Below the pieces are notes generated by a model. It searched no databases. It was not told the origin of the DNA and saw only the letters and a program-made list of their open reading frames with translations. A stretch of 64,000 bases of DNA, taken from assembly GCF_008710135.1 (NCBI RefSeq), contig NZ_VYKK01000005.1, positions 394,745 to 458,744 of the forward strand, in the 5' to 3' direction. The stretch's first letter is position 1. Every line of letters starts with the position of its first letter. Source of the stretch: Paenibacillus spiritus (GTDB taxonomy: Bacteria > Bacillota > Bacilli > Paenibacillales > Paenibacillaceae). Below, in pieces: positions 60,413-64,000 of the stretch. A program made the position numbers and the translations under genes.

Positions 60413-61564
60413 GTGAAGAAACTGCGCTTTCTGCTCACCGCCCTTGCCGCCGTAGCTGTGCTCGGAGCGGTCAATCTGTATATCGGGTATCACCTTCTTC
60501 TGCTTCTGGACAGCATCGTCCCCGCTCTGCCGCGGGCGCTCTACTGGACCGTGTTCCTGGTGGTTGCCATGGGCTATCCGCTGGCCATGATTCCCTGGCC
60601 CTCCCGGATTCGTCCTTTCTTCCGTCCTTTCAAAGTGCTGGGCTCCTACTACCTGGCGGTCATGGAATTCGCGCTTCTGCTGCTTCCGTTGGCCGATCTG
60701 GTCTACGGCATTCTTCGTCTGGCCGGAGCGGATGCGGCCGCTTACGCACGGATTGCCGGCTGGGTGCTGGCCGCGCTGCTGGTCGCCTTCCTGGTATGGG
60801 GTTCCCGCAACGCCTGGAATACGGTGCTTCGGAAGTATCCGATAGCGATTGAAGGAGACAAGTCGCTTCGGGAACCGCTGACCGTGGCGGTAGCGAGCGA
60901 CCTGCACCTGGGGAACATCGTCGGCAACCGTCATTTGAAGCGGCTGGTGGCCCGGATCAATGCCATGCAGCCGGATCTGATTCTGCTGGTCGGCGATGTG
61001 CTCGACGACAGCATTGAACCGTTCCTCCGCAACCGGATGAGCGAGAATCTGGCGAAGCTCAAGGCCCGCCACGGCGTGTATGCCGTACTCGGCAACCATG
61101 AATATTACGGAGGTTCGATAGCGGAATACACCGAGGTTATGAAGTCCATCGGCATTCCGGTGCTTCAGGACGAAGTCGCCGAAGCGGCGGGGGTCTATAT
61201 TGTCGGACGCAAGGACAAGACCGCAGAGACGATGGACCCGAACGGCCGGCGCAGCGTCGCCGACCTGCTGAAGGGTCTCGACCGCTCCCGCCCCATCATT
61301 CTGATGGATCACCAGCCGACCGGCTTCGACGCCGCAGCGAAGGAGGGCGTCGATCTGCTGCTGTCCGGCCATACCCACCGGGGCCAGATTGCGCCGAACC
61401 ACTGGATTACGCGGCGGCTGTTCGAGCTGGATTGGGGTTATCTGCGCAAGGCCGGCCTTCATGTCGTAGTCTCTTCGGGTTACGGAACCTGGGGCCCGCC
61501 GATTCGGCTGGCCAGCCGGTCCGAGATTCTCGGACTGTCGCTGGTGACTGCCCAAGCCCGCTGA
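60413..61564 (+). CDS. Membrane-anchored metallophosphoesterase
   Basis: 383 residues from GTG 60413 (GAGGAGGCACGACT). Four helices in the first ~130 residues precede a calcineurin-like domain: ASDLHLG, LLVGDVLDD, VLGNHEYY, MDHQP and LLSGHTHRGQ, all metal-binding motifs. The layout resembles YkuE/YkoQ-type phosphoesterases. Substrate may be a lipid or nucleotide; not determined. Probably co-transcribed with msrA. Confidence 0.9.
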   Translation: MKKLRFLLTALAAVAVLGAVNLYIGYHLLLLLDSIVPALPRALYWTVFLVVAMGYPLAMIPWPSRIRPFFRPFKVLGSYYLAVMEFALLLLPLADLVYGILRLAGADAAAYARIAGWVLAALLVAFLVWGSRNAWNTVLRKYPIAIEGDKSLREPLTVAVASDLHLGNIVGNRHLKRLVARINAMQPDLILLVGDVLDDSIEPFLRNRMSENLAKLKARHGVYAVLGNHEYYGGSIAEYTEVMKSIGIPVLQDEVAEAAGVYIVGRKDKTAETMDPNGRRSVADLLKGLDRSRPIILMDHQPTGFDAAAKEGVDLLLSGHTHRGQIAPNHWITRRLFELDWGYLRKAGLHVVVSSGYGTWGPPIRLASRSEILGLSLVTAQAR

Positions 61565-61768
61565 AGCGGCTGAAGACCGAAGGCCCTGCAAGAGAAGAAG
61601 AGTAATGCCCGGCAAGGGACGCCCGCCTGTCATGCGGCTGCGTCCCTTGCTGTTGTGTGGGGGGACGACTTAGAGAATTCAAATCTTCTGTCAGAGAAAT
61701 AGGAAGATTTCCTGACCGGCCGAATAGACTAAGAGCAAATGCTGCTATTAGAAGGAGGCTTGAAGTCC

Positions 61769-63013
61769 ATGACAGCACCTTGCGCACGGATACGGCTGCT
61801 GCTGCCTTTATCTTTATTCCTGCTGCTTGCCTGGGTTCCGCTCCGGGTCCAGGCGGCATCCGGTCTGCCGGAGCCGGAGGACGGCTATTATGTCAACGAT
61901 TTCGCCGGCGTGATCGGCGAGAAGACCGAACTGGATCTGCTTCATACCGGAGTTCTGCTGCACCGGCTGTACGGGGAACGGCTCGTGCTGGTGACTGTCC
62001 CGGATACCGGGGACCTCTCGGCCGAAGAATATGCGCGTTCCCTCTTTGACTCTTGGCGTGTAGGCGCTGAGGACGGCAACGGAACGCTGCTGCTGGTCTC
62101 GGCCGGAGACGGGGCTTATGCCGCAGTCCGGGGCCCGGCGGCGGAAGCCCGGCTCGGCGATGCGCGGCTGTCCGCCATTCTCGGCACGGCACTGATTCCG
62201 AATCTGGCTGAAGGGAAAGCCAACCGGGCCGCGGCCTCCGCCTACTACGCCTTGGCCCAGGCGCTTGACGGCGTTCCCGGACCTGCCCCCGGACAAGCTC
62301 TGCCCCCGGGGGATTCGTCCCGGTACACGGCGGACAACGCCGGTGTGCTGGACGCGGCGGCGAGCCGCTTCATCAACCGGACAAGCGCCCGTTACCGCAC
62401 CTCAACCGGCAGCGGGCTGTATGTAGCTACCGTCAATAACGGAGGCGGGAACACGCTCCCGGCGTATGCCCGCAAGAAGCTGGCCGGGGTCGGCGCCGGC
62501 GGGGACGACGTGCTGCTGGCGCTGGATATTGCCGCCGACGACTACTATCTGCTTCAGGGAGAGAGCGCTGCCGGCGTGCTGACGAACGCGGCAGCGGGCG
62601 CCGTGCTGGACGGCCGGCTGGAGCCGTTGTTCGCGAAGGGCCGCTACGAGGCCGGGGCGGTGCAGACGTTCCTCGGCGTCTACGCCTATCTGCTGGAGCG
62701 GGCCGACGGAGCAGGCGGAGTAACGAACGCGCAGGCAGCGGCAAGCCAAGCTGCGCCTGTGCAGGCGGGTGAGCCGGCGGTCCGGTCCGGGGCCGCGGCT
62801 GTCGGCCTTGCCGGCGGACAAGCCCGGACCTTCGGAGAAGAATCCGAAGCCGCCGGAGGGGGAACGGTCCGAGCGGCACTTGTTGTGCTGTGTCCGCTCC
62901 TTGTCCTGCTGGCGGGACAGAGCTGGCGCACGGTGAAACGGCGGACAAGGGAGCAGCGGCGAAGCCGTTCGAACCGCCCGGTGCCCGCGGCCGGCTGGAA
63001 CCGCCGGAAATGA
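61769..63013 (+). CDS. TPM-domain membrane protein
   Basis: 414 residues from ATG 61769 (AAGGAGG, 10 nt). Signal peptide (LLLPLSLFLLLAWVPLRVQAASG), then a TPM domain with DGYYVNDFAGVIGEKTELDLL and the LFDSWRVGAEDGNGTLLLVS signature, a second, more diverged TPM-like region from ~190, and a C-terminal helix with a strongly basic tail. TPM domains occur in envelope proteins of unclear role (photosystem repair and membrane quality control). Confidence 0.85.
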   Translation: MTAPCARIRLLLPLSLFLLLAWVPLRVQAASGLPEPEDGYYVNDFAGVIGEKTELDLLHTGVLLHRLYGERLVLVTVPDTGDLSAEEYARSLFDSWRVGAEDGNGTLLLVSAGDGAYAAVRGPAAEARLGDARLSAILGTALIPNLAEGKANRAAASAYYALAQALDGVPGPAPGQALPPGDSSRYTADNAGVLDAAASRFINRTSARYRTSTGSGLYVATVNNGGGNTLPAYARKKLAGVGAGGDDVLLALDIAADDYYLLQGESAAGVLTNAAAGAVLDGRLEPLFAKGRYEAGAVQTFLGVYAYLLERADGAGGVTNAQAAASQAAPVQAGEPAVRSGAAAVGLAGGQARTFGEESEAAGGGTVRAALVVLCPLLVLLAGQSWRTVKRRTREQRRSRSNRPVPAAGWNRRK

Positions 63014-63086
63014 GGGTTGCCATCCCCTGGATTCTGTAGGAGAATAGAACCGAATTACAGAGACTGCATATAAAGGGGAGCCATGT

Positions 63087-63899
63087 ATGAACAAAGTCAT
63101 CAAAACCTTGACCATAGCCGGCAGCGATTCCAGCGGCGGCGCCGGAATCCAAGCGGATCTCAAGACGTTTCAGGAGTACGGAACCTACGGATTCAGCGCA
63201 CTGACGACGATCGTGACGATGGACCCGGAAGACAACTGGCATCACCGCGTCTACCCGATGAGTCCCGAGCTTGTGGCCGAGCAGCTCAAGACGATCTATG
63301 CCGGGGGACCGATGGATGCCATGAAGACCGGCATGCTGGGAAGCGCCGAGATCGTGAAGGTAGCGGAAGAAGCCATCCGCCGCAACGGACAGGCCAATGT
63401 CGTCATCGACCCGGTTATGGTATGCAAGGGCGAAGACGAGGTGCTGAACCCGGAGAGCGCGGATGCGATCCGCGATCTGCTGCTTCCGCTGGCCGAGGTC
63501 GTGACGCCGAATCTGTTCGAGGCGGGCGTCCTGTCCGGACTCGGCCGGCTGACAACCGTCGAGGCCATGAAGGAAGCGGCCGCGGCGATTCAGGCCAAGG
63601 GCGCGAAGACGGTCGTCGTCAAGGGCGGCAAGGCGCTGGGCGGCGACGAGGCCATCGACGTCTTCTATGACGGCAGCGAGTTCACGGTGCTGGCAACCGG
63701 CAAGATCGAGCCGGCTTACAATCACGGCGCAGGCTGCACGTTCGCCGCTGCTGTAGCGGCGGGTCTGGCGACAGGGCTGGCGACGCGCGAAGCGGTGCTG
63801 AAGGCCAAGGATTTTGTGACAGCGGCGATTGCCTCGGGTTATGCGTTCAACGAGTATGTCGGCCCGGTGTTCCACGGCGGCTACCGGCTGAACCGCTAA
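63087..63899 (+). CDS. pdxK: Pyridoxine/hydroxymethylpyrimidine kinase (PdxK/ThiD)
   Basis: 270 residues from ATG 63087. Ribokinase-fold motifs: TIAGSDSSGGAGIQADLKTF, DPVMVCKGEDEVLN, VTPNLFEAGVLSG and the anion hole HGAGCTFAAAVAAGLA. The GAGC Cys and ~270 length fit the Bacillus PdxK subgroup; ThiD of the thiamine pathway is the main alternative. It phosphorylates pyridoxal/pyridoxine or HMP. Confidence 0.9.
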   Translation: MNKVIKTLTIAGSDSSGGAGIQADLKTFQEYGTYGFSALTTIVTMDPEDNWHHRVYPMSPELVAEQLKTIYAGGPMDAMKTGMLGSAEIVKVAEEAIRRNGQANVVIDPVMVCKGEDEVLNPESADAIRDLLLPLAEVVTPNLFEAGVLSGLGRLTTVEAMKEAAAAIQAKGAKTVVVKGGKALGGDEAIDVFYDGSEFTVLATGKIEPAYNHGAGCTFAAAVAAGLATGLATREAVLKAKDFVTAAIASGYAFNEYVGPVFHGGYRLNR

Positions 63900-63956
63900 G
63901 CTTCCGCCCGCCGGGTACGGATACCCGGGTTGCCGGCAAATAAGCAGAACTCCGAA

Positions 63957-64000
63957 GGGGCTGTCTCAAAAGGGTCATAAAATGATCTGAGAGACAGCCC
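63957..64000. repeat. Inverted repeat at the right edge
   Basis: GGGCTGTCTCA (from 63959) is repeated inverted as TGAGAGACAGCCC at 63988-64000. It is either the terminator of pdxK, with its T-run outside the window, or an IS-end-derived element, since GGGCTGTCTCA occurs at the ends of some Firmicute insertion sequences. It cannot be resolved here. Confidence 0.5.

Overview
This window looks like chromosome from a moderately GC-rich, endospore-forming Firmicute, most likely Paenibacillus or a close relative. The evidence is an S-layer-homology (SLH) protein, a cwlJ-gerQ germination pair, DUF1657 and DUF421+DUF1657 spore-type proteins, a T-box leader, a c-di-AMP (ydaO-type) riboswitch, Fur boxes of the Bacillus type, strong GGAGG ribosome sites and frequent TTG/GTG starts. 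Sixty-two protein genes are supported. I saw no rRNA, tRNA, CRISPR array or intact insertion sequence.

1-7.5 kb: the start of a XerS-like tyrosine recombinase runs off the left edge. It is followed by a GNAT acetyltransferase and an SDR dehydrogenase. An MFS transporter is divergent from an SgrR-like regulator, and then comes a threonyl-tRNA synthetase behind a T-box leader. The synthetase keeps its aminoacylation residues but has lost most of the residues of the proofreading site. 7.5-19.7 kb: a 1364-residue SLH propeller protein, a marR-ABC exporter operon, a 57-residue zinc-ribbon protein, and a tetR gene divergent from a five-gene redox operon (NAD(P)-binding protein, zinc alcohol dehydrogenase, CMD-family protein, SDR, aldo/keto reductase).

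19.7-26 kb: a minus-strand operon starts with a 27-residue signal-peptide-like ORF. A strong hairpin separates it from a lipoprotein, an internally duplicated ABC permease, an ABC ATPase and a PQQ-propeller protein. 26-29.6 kb: a YjeH-like amino-acid exporter, a divergent LysR regulator and a complete tyrosine recombinase. This block is bounded by two dif-like sequences in the same orientation, and a third lies near position 1730. These three sites, next to two Xer-family genes, are the least expected structure in the window.

29.8-41.7 kb: lactate dehydrogenase, an APC permease, a BNR/YCF48-like lipoprotein, a small Cys-rich protein behind an FNR-type promoter, an SDR, cwlJ-gerQ behind a sigma-E-like promoter, a CNNM/CBS membrane protein, a BdbD/BdbC disulfide pair, and the KimA potassium transporter behind its c-di-AMP riboswitch. 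41.8-46.8 kb: a Fur-controlled siderophore-iron uptake locus (binding protein, two permeases, ATPase, FhuF-like reductase). 47-64 kb: murB, several small proteins including one that is 45 percent methionine, an HxlR regulator, GTP cyclohydrolase II, a three-gene ABC-2 exporter, a DHA2 drug transporter, a VanX-like dipeptidase, the DUF1657/DUF421 pair, an AlaX-like editing protein, hemerythrin, MsrA, a metallophosphoesterase, a TPM-domain protein and a pyridoxine/HMP kinase.

Gene starts were moved from the longest possible ORF to the codon with the best ribosome site wherever the sequence favoured it. Functions come from recalled family motifs, because no database search was possible.
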